NCBI GenBank assembly: GCA_934615635.1
Contig: CAKTTT010000147.1
Coordinates: 1 to 6,155 of the forward strand
Origin: an uncultured Eubacteriales bacterium
Lineage (GTDB): Bacteria; Bacillota; Clostridia; Oscillospirales; Acutalibacteraceae
DNA: 6,155 nt
Direction: 5' to 3'
Part shown: in pieces, positions 1 through 5,389 of the stretch
Position numbering within the stretch: the first letter of the stretch is position 1
How the letters are laid out: every line of letters starts with the position of its first letter
Position numbers and translations under genes: made by a program
Notes under the pieces: model-generated
Database searches by the model: none
What the model saw: only the letters and a program-made list of their open reading frames with translations
What the model was told of the DNA's origin: nothing

Positions 1-1
1 G

Positions 2-766
2 GCGCTGGCCGAGGCCATGTTTGGAGACGAAAACGCCATGATCCGGCTGGATATGTCGGAATACATGGAGAAGCACTCGGTTTCCCGGCTGGTGGGCTCT
101 CCTCCCGGCTATGTGGGGTATGATGAAGGGGGGCAGTTGACCGAAAAAATCCGCCGCAAGCCCTATTCGGTGGTGCTGTTTGATGAGATCGAAAAGGCGC
201 ATCCGGATGTGTTCAACATGCTGCTGCAGATTCTGGAGGACGGGATCCTCACCGATGCCCAGGGGCGGCGGGTGGATTTCAAAAACACCGTGATCATCAT
301 GACCTCCAACGTGGGCGCGCGGCTGATCACCGAGCATCGCCGTCTCGGCTTTGCCGATGCACAACGGGCGGCGGCGGATGCTTCCGACCATCGCCGGATC
401 AAGGACGACGTGATGGGAGAGCTCAAACGGGCTTTCCGGCCGGAGTTCCTCAACCGTGTGGACGATATCATCGTTTTCCAGCAGCTCACCCAGCCGGATA
501 TCGAAGAGATCGCCCGGCGTATGTTGCGTTCGCTGGATAAGCGGCTGGCGGGGATGGAGCTTCATGCCGCGGTCAGCGAGGCCGCGGTGGCGGAAATTGC
601 CAAGGAGGGCTTCGACGCGGTGTACGGCGCCCGGCCGTTGCGTCGGGCGATCCAGTCCAAAATCGAGGATCCCTTGGCGGAGCATCTGCTGGAGGGCCGG
701 TTCCAGGCGGGAGACACCATCCGTATAGACGTAAAGGATGGAAGCTTTACGTTTGAAAAGGCGTAG
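2..766 (+). CDS. clpC: ATP-dependent Clp protease ATP-binding subunit ClpC, C-terminal part (5' truncated by window edge)
   Basis: AAA+ unfoldase that threads misfolded or tagged cytosolic proteins into the ClpP peptidase. The frame is open to the left edge, so about 254 C-terminal residues of a protein usually near 810-820 are visible; the Walker A site and N-terminal domains lie outside. In local numbering from base 2, the second AAA+ module shows pore loop GYVGY (36-40), Walker B VVLFDEIEK (57-65), sensor 1 TSN (101-103), the arginine-containing RPEFLNRVD (146-154) and sensor 2 GARPLRR (209-215) in the small D2 domain. The tripeptide LGF (115-117) sits where ClpP-binding Clp ATPases carry their docking loop, which ClpB lacks, so ClpC is preferred over ClpB. 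The stretch GILTDAQGRRVDFKNT is also typical of ClpC. Whether the usual ctsR-mcsA-mcsB genes precede it cannot be seen. Stop is TAG; stem-loops follow. Confidence 0.95.
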   Translation, partial: ALAEAMFGDENAMIRLDMSEYMEKHSVSRLVGSPPGYVGYDEGGQLTEKIRRKPYSVVLFDEIEKAHPDVFNMLLQILEDGILTDAQGRRVDFKNTVIIMTSNVGARLITEHRRLGFADAQRAAADASDHRRIKDDVMGELKRAFRPEFLNRVDDIIVFQQLTQPDIEEIARRMLRSLDKRLAGMELHAAVSEAAVAEIAKEGFDAVYGARPLRRAIQSKIEDPLAEHLLEGRFQAGDTIRIDVKDGSFTFEKA

Positions 767-783
767 GCGGAGCCCGAAATACG

Positions 784-818
784 ATAACCTCTTTCGCCGC
801 GTGATCGGCGAATGTTAT
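784..818 (+). terminator. Stem-loop just after clpC, possible terminator
   Basis: TTCGCCG (793-799) and CGGCGAA (806-812) form a perfect 7-bp stem around a 6-nt loop. A second short stem, ATAAC (784-788) with GTTAT (814-818), closes it from outside across a small internal loop. It lies 17 bp after the clpC stop, where a terminator is expected. There is no real T-run after it, only TGTTATTC, so it may be a 3' end-stabilising hairpin instead. Confidence 0.45.
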
Positions 819-867
819 TCACAAAGAATGGCGCTATTCCCAGGTGAACCCTTTCAAGATAAAAAAT

Positions 868-908
868 ATGACAACCGCATCTCGGGATTGTCCGGATGCG
901 GTTGTCAT
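868..908. repeat. 14-bp perfect inverted repeat (stem-loop)
   Basis: ATGACAACCGCATC (868-881) is exactly repeated in inverse as GATGCGGTTGTCAT (895-908) around a 13-nt loop, in which CGG and CCG can pair again. On the - strand the hairpin is followed by TATTTTTTATC, so it resembles an intrinsic terminator for leftward transcription; on the + strand it has no T-run. No - strand gene is seen immediately to its right that would need it. It may be a bidirectional terminator or a protein-binding dyad. Confidence 0.6.
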
Positions 909-920
909 GCTATCATGAGG

Positions 921-967
921 AGGGAAGCAGCTCCCCTTCAACCATCGCTTGAAGGGAGCTTTTCCCT
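921..967 (+). terminator. Long stem-loop, probable rightward terminator
   Basis: AGCTCCCCTTCAA (929-941) pairs with TTGAAGGGAGCT (949-960) with one bulged C, and AGGGAA (921-926) pairs with TTCCCT (962-967) outside it. The loop is about 7 nt and a short T-run, TTTT, starts at the base of the inner stem. The shape is that of a factor-independent terminator closing the clpC unit before the regulator at 1066. The rest of 767-1065 holds no convincing gene: the open frame over 738-1016 overlaps the clpC end and has no recognisable protein character. Confidence 0.55.
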
Positions 968-981
968 GTTTCAACCAATAC

Positions 982-1014
982 TTGCTGTGAAAATCCTCCA
1001 AGATTTTTTAAAAT
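982..1014 (+). promoter_or_regulatory. Tentative promoter region for the XRE regulator
   Basis: The AT-rich stretch before 1066 holds TTGCTG (982-987) and TAAAAT (1009-1014), but the spacing of 21 bp is longer than the usual 16-18. A small dyad, AAAATC (990-995) with GATTTT (1002-1007), lies between them. No better pair is visible between the terminator-like hairpin and the gene, so the promoter is probably here, but the exact elements are uncertain. Confidence 0.25.
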
Positions 1015-1039
1015 AGAGACGCAGCGGAAACAGCTAAAG

Positions 1040-1055
1040 CTTTCTGCGCAGAAAG
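1040..1055. promoter_or_regulatory. 16-bp perfect palindrome, candidate operator touching the ribosome site
   Basis: CTTTCTGCGCAGAAAG is perfectly self-complementary. It ends inside the purine-rich ribosome site AAAGGGAGAGG (1052-1062) of the gene starting at 1066. XRE-family dimers commonly bind palindromes of this size next to their own genes, so autoregulation is an attractive inference. In RNA it could also fold into a short hairpin next to the Shine-Dalgarno sequence. Confidence 0.45.
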
Positions 1056-1065
1056 GGAGAGGATC

Positions 1066-1914
1066 ATGTTGAACATGGAAACAGTGGGATTTAAAATTTC
1101 AGAACTCAGAAAAAGCCGCAACATGACGCAAATGGAGCTTGCCGACAAAATGAATATCAGCTTTCAAGCCGTATCAAATTGGGAACGAGGCCATTCGATG
1201 CCGGATATTTCCAAATTACCCGAATTGGCGCAGCTATTCGGCGTAACCATTGATGAGATTTTGGGGGAGCGGTCAGAGCTTGTGGAGAGTGCGGTAAAGG
1301 AGGAGCTGGACGACTATCTAAAATGCAACACAGTTACGCCGCAGCAGCTTGGTGATGTGGCGGCGATACTAAAACCTGAGCAGGTGGACGCTGTCTTTGA
1401 GAAAACCCCAATCAATGGACTTGAGGAGATAGCGGATTTACTGCCCTTTATCAGCCGCGATGTGATCAATCAGCTTGCTCAAAAAGCCGCTGAGGCGGGC
1501 AATTACGAAGATTTGGATGAAATTGCCCCTTTTGTCGACAGGAATGTTATGGGTGAGATTGCGCGTAAAATGATTGATCGGGGAGAAAGTATAGGGGATA
1601 TTGCACCCTTTATCAGCCGTGAGATGATTTCCGAGCTGGCGGAAACCTTTTATCAAAAGGAAGGGCTGTCTTCAATCGAGGACATCGCTCCCTTTATTCC
1701 GGCAGTACAACTGCAAAAAATCGCGGAAGAAGAATATGCCAGCCGCGGGCTTTGTCATTTTGAATCCATCGCGCCCTTTTTAAATCGGAACTACCTGAGT
1801 GAACTTGCCCATAAAGCGATAGAGAAGGAGGGGATAAAAGCAATCAGTCCGATTGCGCCGTTTCTGGATAGGGATATGTTATCGGCCTATGTGAAAGAGC
1901 AGTATATAAAATAG
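1066..1914 (+). CDS. XRE-family helix-turn-helix regulator with C-terminal tandem repeats
   Basis: 282 residues. Residues 9-67 form a typical HTH_3/XRE DNA-binding domain: ISELRKSRNMTQMELADKM, recognition-helix region SFQAVSNWERG (32-42), then PELAQLFGVTIDEILGE. Residues 68-120 link to a region (122-282) of six tandem units of about 28 residues, each starting IAPF or LLPF followed by a charged, leucine-rich helix (pattern xxRxxxxELAxKxxExxG). The Pro-Phe pairs are spaced 28, 26, 28, 28 and 28 residues. This could fold as a helical-hairpin solenoid acting as a dimerisation or ligand-sensing part; that is inference, and I do not recognise a named family for it. The start at 1066 has the ribosome site AAAGGGAGAGG; an in-frame ATG at 1075 is possible. 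The gene is visibly AT-richer than its neighbours (many AAA, AAT, TTT codons) and stands alone, which may indicate acquisition. Target genes are unknown. Confidence 0.85.
   Translation: MLNMETVGFKISELRKSRNMTQMELADKMNISFQAVSNWERGHSMPDISKLPELAQLFGVTIDEILGERSELVESAVKEELDDYLKCNTVTPQQLGDVAAILKPEQVDAVFEKTPINGLEEIADLLPFISRDVINQLAQKAAEAGNYEDLDEIAPFVDRNVMGEIARKMIDRGESIGDIAPFISREMISELAETFYQKEGLSSIEDIAPFIPAVQLQKIAEEEYASRGLCHFESIAPFLNRNYLSELAHKAIEKEGIKAISPIAPFLDRDMLSAYVKEQYIK
1429..1911 (+). repeat. Coding tandem repeat: six ~84-bp units encoding IAPF motifs
   Basis: The units begin at residues 122, 153, 179, 207, 235 and 263 of the XRE protein. Key residues are Ile-Ala-Pro-Phe, an Arg three residues later in most units, a Glu-Leu/Ile-Ala in the helix and a Gly before the next unit. 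Protein repeats are clear but the DNA of the units has diverged, so they are old duplications rather than recent slippage. A weaker seventh unit may lie at about residues 98-114 (VAAILKPEQVDAVFEK). Confidence 0.75.
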
Positions 1915-1946
1915 GAGCCTCACGTAGATAAGGCCAGTTTCCTATC

Positions 1947-1984
1947 ACAAGCGCCGATGAACCGGAAGGTTCATCGGCGCTTGT
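1947..1984. terminator. Bidirectional hairpin between convergent genes
   Basis: ACAAGCGCCGATGAACC (1947-1963) pairs perfectly with its inverse (1968-1984), a 17-bp stem closed by the GNRA-type tetraloop GGAA. It sits midway between two genes that end toward each other (stops at 1914 and 1995), the position of a shared terminator. Neither side has a strong T-run (TTGTACAATGTCTTTT on the + side), so the stability of the stem must do the work, or termination needs help. Confidence 0.75.
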
Positions 1985-1994
1985 ACAATGTCTT

Positions 1995-2465
1995 TTACGG
2001 TTTTTCCACAGCTTTGAAGCCATAACCCCAAATCGTTTCGATGGAGAGCTTGGTGCCCTGCAGCTTCTTGCGCAGCCGCTTAACGGTGTCGTCCGCCACG
2101 CGGGTGCCGGAATCGTTGGCGAAGCCCCACACGGCGGGCAGCAATTCGTTGCGGGGAACCGCCCGGGAGGAGTTCTTCATCAGGAAGGTGAGCATGGCGA
2201 ACTCGGTGGGAGTGAAATGGATGGGGTTGTTCTGGCTGTCATATGCCGCCATATTGTCCAGATCGATGGTGAGGCCGCCCATGGAGAATTTGGTGGTGGG
2301 GCTGACCGGCTTGCAGATCAGGGCGATATCCGCGGTGATATTGCCGGTGCTGACCTCGTCGGTCAGGTTGGTGTATTCGATGGAATACCCATTGCTGCGC
2401 AAAGAAGTAACCAGCGTATCCAGCATTTTGTTGTCGTCTCCGTACACATAAACCAATTTCGGCAT
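1995..2465 (-). CDS. OmpR-type winged-helix protein with a reduced receiver-like N-terminus
   Basis: 156 residues against about 225 for normal OmpR/PhoB response regulators. Residues 65-154 form a complete winged-helix DNA-binding domain: HFTPTEFAMLTFLMKN (83-98), NELLPAVWG (106-114), the recognition helix around DDTVKRLRKKL (125-135) and the wing IETIWGYGF (142-150). Residues 3-53 look like the first half of a receiver: strand LVYVY, an acidic pair D10-D11, a helix, and strand ADIALICKP where the phosphorylated Asp of receivers is replaced by Cys51. The second half of the receiver is absent; a short linker leads straight into the DNA-binding domain. It therefore cannot be controlled by classical phosphorylation (inference). 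No histidine kinase gene is adjacent. The ATG start has AGGAGG (2474-2479) 8 nt upstream and its own promoter at 2551-2559. Target genes are unknown; the upstream NAD operon is only a positional candidate. Confidence 0.85.
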   Translation of the reverse strand: MPKLVYVYGDDNKMLDTLVTSLRSNGYSIEYTNLTDEVSTGNITADIALICKPVSPTTKFSMGGLTIDLDNMAAYDSQNNPIHFTPTEFAMLTFLMKNSSRAVPRNELLPAVWGFANDSGTRVADDTVKRLRKKLQGTKLSIETIWGYGFKAVEKP

Positions 2466-2550
2466 TTTGAATTCCTCCTGTTTTCTTCTTTTATCGGCCT
2501 TGGATGCGCTGGTAGCAGAATACCTTCACGGTACCATACTATTTTTACTC

Positions 2551-2559
2551 ATTATACCA
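2551..2559 (-). promoter_or_regulatory. Extended -10 promoter of the winged-helix gene
   Basis: Read on the - strand this is TGGTATAAT, a perfect TATAAT with the TGn extension. The -35 position carries only a weak ATGCAA (2574-2579, spacer 17 if TATAAT is 2551-2556), which an extended -10 can tolerate. The predicted start is near 2544, giving a leader of about 78 nt. The dyad TTTTGCA (2572-2578) / TGCAAAA (2589-2595) overlaps the -35 region and may be an operator, or a weak hairpin after pncB (stop at 2609). No strong terminator for pncB is visible in 2466-2608. Confidence 0.7.
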
Positions 2560-2608
2560 CATTTTTTTGAATTTTGCATGAATGAACCTGCAAAAAAAGT
2601 ATATGATT

Positions 2609-4063
2609 TCAGCGGCTATATTCCGACAAAAGCCGTTGTTTTTCATCCCATAGGGGTTGAGAGAGATCCACGTAATATTTATGGGGATTTTCAAACCGCA
2701 GCACCTCGTCCCACATGGTGCCGATCTGTTCCTGGCAATACCGCCGGCTTTCCTCGACGGAGGGGAGGTCGTATACACATTCCCCGGCGCGGAAAAGCGG
2801 CTTTTGCAGCTCCACCGCGTGAAAATTTTCCACCGTTTTCCTCTTCCAAATGTGTTCCGGGTCGAAAATCTCGTAGGCGGAGGTATCGTCTATGATTTCA
2901 TTGTGCAGGGTGATCACGTCCGCAATGGCCTTGCCGGTTTCCCGGTCATAGAGGCGCCACAGCTTTTTGAAGCAGGGGTTGGTGATCTTGGAAACATTTT
3001 CGCTGACCTTGATCCGGGGCTGGATCCGGCCGTTCTCCTCGACGGCCGACAGCTTGTAGACGCCGCCGAACACCGGGTCGCTGGCGGCGGTGATCAGCCG
3101 CTCTCCCACGCCGAAACTGTCCACACAGGCGCCCTGCTGGATCATATCCCGGATGATGTTTTCATCCAGGGAGTTGGAGGCGGTGATCTGACAATCGGGG
3201 AAGCCGGCCTCGTCCAGCATTTTGCGGGCTTTTTTACTCAGATAGGTGATGTCGCCGGAATCGATGCGTATTCCCTTGGGGCGGTTGCCGGTGGGGAGAA
3301 TGACCTCATTAAAAGCCCGGATAGCGTTGGGAACGCCGGATTTCAGGGTGTTGTAGGTATCCACCAGCAGGGTGCAGGAGGCGGGGTATTGGCGGGCGTA
3401 GGCCTTGAAGGCTTCCAGCTCGGAATCGAAAAGCTGCACCCAACTATGGGCCATGGTGCCCAGAGCGGGGATGCCGAATTCCCGGTCTGCGATGGTGCAG
3501 GCGGTGCCGCAGCAGCCCGCGATATAGGCGGCCCGGGCGCCGTACACCGCCCCGTCGAAGCCCTGGGCGCGGCGGGAGCCGAACTCCATCACCGCGCGGC
3601 CCTGGGAGGCCCGGACAATGCGGCTGGCCTTGGTAGCGATGAGGGAGGGGTGGTTGATCGCCAGCAGCACCATGGTTTCGATGAATTGGGCCTGCACCAC
3701 CGGCCCCCGGACGGTCACGATGGGCTCGTGGGGGAAGATGGGGGTGCCCTCCGGCACCGCCCAAACGTCGCAGGAGAAGCGGAAGTGTTTCAGATAATCC
3801 AGAAAGGCTTCGCTGAACAGCTTTTTTCCCCGCAGGTAGGCGATATCCTCTTCGGTGAAGGAGAGGCTTTTCAGGTAGTCCACCAACTGCTCCACACCCG
3901 CCATGATCGCCAGACCGCCGTTATCCGGCACCCGGCGGAAGAACATATCGAAGTAGGCGATGCGGTCCCCGCAGCCCTCCCCAAAAAAGCCGTTGGCCAT
4001 GGTGAGCTCGTAAAAATCGGTCAGCAGGGTCAAATTGTCGCGGCCATATTGTTTTTCCAGCAT
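2609..4063 (-). CDS. pncB: Nicotinate phosphoribosyltransferase
   Basis: Joins nicotinate to PRPP, with ATP hydrolysis, giving nicotinate mononucleotide and pyrophosphate: the committing Preiss-Handler step of NAD salvage in the cytosol. With the start used here it has 484 residues, normal for the family. Visible features are the N-terminal LTLLTDFYELTMANG (11-25), FGSRRAQGFDGA (161-172), GTMAHSW (202-208) with the probable phosphorylated His206, VDTYNTLKSG (234-243), the phosphate-binding IRIDSGD (265-271) and SFGVGERL (316-323). The start at 4063 is chosen because AAAGGA lies about 10 nt upstream and the conserved region begins eight residues later. An ATG at 4072 is too close to that site. 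A GTG at 4171 would add 36 unusual residues and overlap pncA, although a GGAG lies before it. It follows pncA after a 94-nt structured spacer and is probably the last gene of the ppa-pncA-pncB unit. Confidence 0.95.
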   Translation of the reverse strand: MLEKQYGRDNLTLLTDFYELTMANGFFGEGCGDRIAYFDMFFRRVPDNGGLAIMAGVEQLVDYLKSLSFTEEDIAYLRGKKLFSEAFLDYLKHFRFSCDVWAVPEGTPIFPHEPIVTVRGPVVQAQFIETMVLLAINHPSLIATKASRIVRASQGRAVMEFGSRRAQGFDGAVYGARAAYIAGCCGTACTIADREFGIPALGTMAHSWVQLFDSELEAFKAYARQYPASCTLLVDTYNTLKSGVPNAIRAFNEVILPTGNRPKGIRIDSGDITYLSKKARKMLDEAGFPDCQITASNSLDENIIRDMIQQGACVDSFGVGERLITAASDPVFGGVYKLSAVEENGRIQPRIKVSENVSKITNPCFKKLWRLYDRETGKAIADVITLHNEIIDDTSAYEIFDPEHIWKRKTVENFHAVELQKPLFRAGECVYDLPSVEESRRYCQEQIGTMWDEVLRFENPHKYYVDLSQPLWDEKQRLLSEYSR

Positions 4064-4157
4064 ATTAACCATGTCCTTTCCGGGATCCGTGTTCGCGCAG
4101 AACACAAAATTCTCCGGCGGAGAGATAGCCGCCGGGAGGGGGATTCCGCCCCTATTC
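4064..4157 (-). promoter_or_regulatory. Structured pncA-pncB spacer with three stem-loops
   Basis: In a unit whose first two genes overlap, this 94-nt spacer is unusually long. It can form three hairpins: GTGTTC/GAACAC (4089-4105, 5-nt loop), CCGGCGG/CCGCCGG (4114-4135, 8-nt loop, all GC) and GGGG/CCCC (4139-4152, 6-nt loop). None is followed by a T-run on the - strand, so they are not obvious terminators. They may protect or cut the message so that pncB is expressed differently from ppa and pncA; this is inference. No convincing internal promoter was seen. Confidence 0.4.
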
Positions 4158-4829
4158 TTATCGGATATCACCGCAAAGCTCCGCGCCGGCGGAGCGCATC
4201 AGGGAAAGCGCCGTGAGATTCATCAGATCCGCCGGATGCGCCGGCGCGTCAAAGGTTTCCACCAGGGGAAGGGGGAGGCAAACGCGCAGCGGCCGGTTGC
4301 GGGCGTTATGCCAAGCCTTGGCCGCCAGCACAAACTGGAGCACGCAGATATCCGTACAGTCGCCCGTTACGATATAGGTATCGATCTGAGGGTTGTCCCG
4401 CAGCCAGGCGGCGAACACCGGCTCCAAAAAGCCATTGGTGGAATTTTTTTCAATCACCGTGTCCGGCCCGGCCTCCTCGATTTCCCGGCAAAGGCGGGCC
4501 TCCTGCGTTCCGGCGAGGCAATGGGGCGGATAGCTTTCCAGCTCTATGCTGTCCGGGGCATGGGTATCCGCGAAGGCCACCACCTGTATGCCGGCTTCCC
4601 GGCAGCGGCGGACCAGCGCGGCGATGGGTCCGGCCATCAGGCCGACCCGAGGGCTGGCCATGGCTCCCTCCACGGCAAAGCCGTTTACCATATCCACCAC
4701 AAAAAGAGCGGTGCGGGAGGGTGCCAGGCTGGCCAGCGCCAAATCCTCCCGCTGTTCCAGGGCGGAGAGCAGGGGAGAGAACAGTGCTTCCGCCTGGGTC
4801 TGCAGAGCCGCGGGATGGGGCAGTTTCAT
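4158..4829 (-). CDS. pncA: Nicotinamidase-type cysteine hydrolase (isochorismatase superfamily)
   Basis: Predicted to hydrolyse nicotinamide to nicotinate and ammonia, feeding the PncB reaction encoded next. 223 residues. The cysteine-hydrolase triad is visible as Asp46 (VVDMVNGF), Lys128 (IEKNSTNGF) and Cys162 (GDCTDICV). Metal-site candidates are Asp88 and His90 (ADTHAPDS) and His103 (SYPPHCLAGT), the arrangement of nicotinamidases rather than of isochorismatases that lack the metal. The N-terminus carries about 38 residues before the first strand, somewhat longer than compact PncA proteins. The ATG overlaps the ppa stop as ATGA (4826-4829), implying translational coupling. A strong AAAGGAGGAG lies inside the 3' end of ppa, about 9 nt before the start. 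Gene context with pncB makes nicotinamide the likely substrate; a related amidase is possible but less likely. Confidence 0.9.
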   Translation of the reverse strand: MKLPHPAALQTQAEALFSPLLSALEQREDLALASLAPSRTALFVVDMVNGFAVEGAMASPRVGLMAGPIAALVRRCREAGIQVVAFADTHAPDSIELESYPPHCLAGTQEARLCREIEEAGPDTVIEKNSTNGFLEPVFAAWLRDNPQIDTYIVTGDCTDICVLQFVLAAKAWHNARNRPLRVCLPLPLVETFDAPAHPADLMNLTALSLMRSAGAELCGDIR

Positions 4830-5389
4830 GGGCGATCTCCTCCTTTATCGGCCTCGCTCCGGCCGGAAAACGCTTTTTTATAGGCTTGTATGCAGTAGGC
4901 TACCACCCGCAGGGCTTCCTCTCGGCCCAGCGCCTCCTTGACCACCGTCTCCTTGTTTTCCAGGGATTTGTAGACGGTGAAAAAATGCTGAATCTCGTTG
5001 AAAGTGTGGGAGGGAAGCTGAGAAATATCCTGATAGCAGGACAGGGAGGGATCCCGGAAGGGCACCGCCAGAATCTTTTCGTCGATGGAATCCTCGTCCA
5101 CCATTTTTATCACCCCGATGGGGTAGCAGCGGACCAGTGTCATGGGCACGATATCCTCCTGACAAAGGACCAGCACGTCCAGCGGGTCGCCGTCGTCGGC
5201 CAGGGTCCGGGGGATAAAGCCGTAGTTGGCGGGATAATGGGTAGCGGTGTACAGCACCCGATCCAGCCGAAGCAGGCCGGTTTCCTTGTCCATTTCATAT
5301 TTGTTCTTGCCGCCCTTGGAGATCTCGATCACGGCGGTGAAATCGTCCGGTTTGATCCGCTGCTCGGAGATGTCGTGCCAGATATTCAT
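4826..5389 (-). CDS. ppa: Family I inorganic pyrophosphatase
   Basis: Soluble, Mg-dependent enzyme splitting pyrophosphate into two phosphates and so pulling PRPP-using and nucleotidyl-transfer reactions forward. 187 residues from the chosen ATG. The active site is complete: Glu22, Lys30, Glu32, Arg44, Tyr52, Tyr56 (YPANYGFIP), the signature DDGDPLD with Asp66, Asp68 and Asp71, then Asp98, Asp103, Lys105 (DEDSIDEKILAVP) and Tyr140-Lys141. Most of these sit one residue later than the E. coli enzyme's numbering. The start at 5389 has AAAGGAG 8 nt upstream; a TTG at 5422 would add 11 residues containing that ribosome site and is rejected. Many Firmicutes use the unrelated family II enzyme (PpaC), so the family I type is worth noting. 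It is first in a unit with pncA and pncB, where PncB makes pyrophosphate. Transcription probably starts near 5688, leaving a long leader. Confidence 0.96.
   Translation of the reverse strand: MNIWHDISEQRIKPDDFTAVIEISKGGKNKYEMDKETGLLRLDRVLYTATHYPANYGFIPRTLADDGDPLDVLVLCQEDIVPMTLVRCYPIGVIKMVDEDSIDEKILAVPFRDPSLSCYQDISQLPSHTFNEIQHFFTVYKSLENKETVVKEALGREEALRVVAYCIQAYKKAFSGRSEADKGGDRP

Noticed and set aside
2..766. ClpB rather than ClpC
   Set aside because: The LGF tripeptide at the ClpP-docking position and the sequence around Walker B and sensor 1 match ClpC; ClpB lacks the docking loop.
738..1016. 92-codon open frame after clpC
   Set aside because: It starts inside clpC, runs through three stem-loops and has no recognisable protein features or good ribosome site.
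4064..4171. N-terminal extension of PncB from a GTG at 4171
   Set aside because: It would add 36 residues with no family counterpart and overlap pncA; the ATG at 4063 has a usable ribosome site and fits the conserved N-terminus. A GGAG before the GTG keeps a small doubt.
2657..4216. 519-codon open frame on the + strand opposite pncB
   Set aside because: It is the antisense shadow of a GC-rich gene: low-complexity Gly/Ala/His-rich translation, no ribosome site and no family motifs, whereas the - strand encodes a full nicotinate phosphoribosyltransferase.
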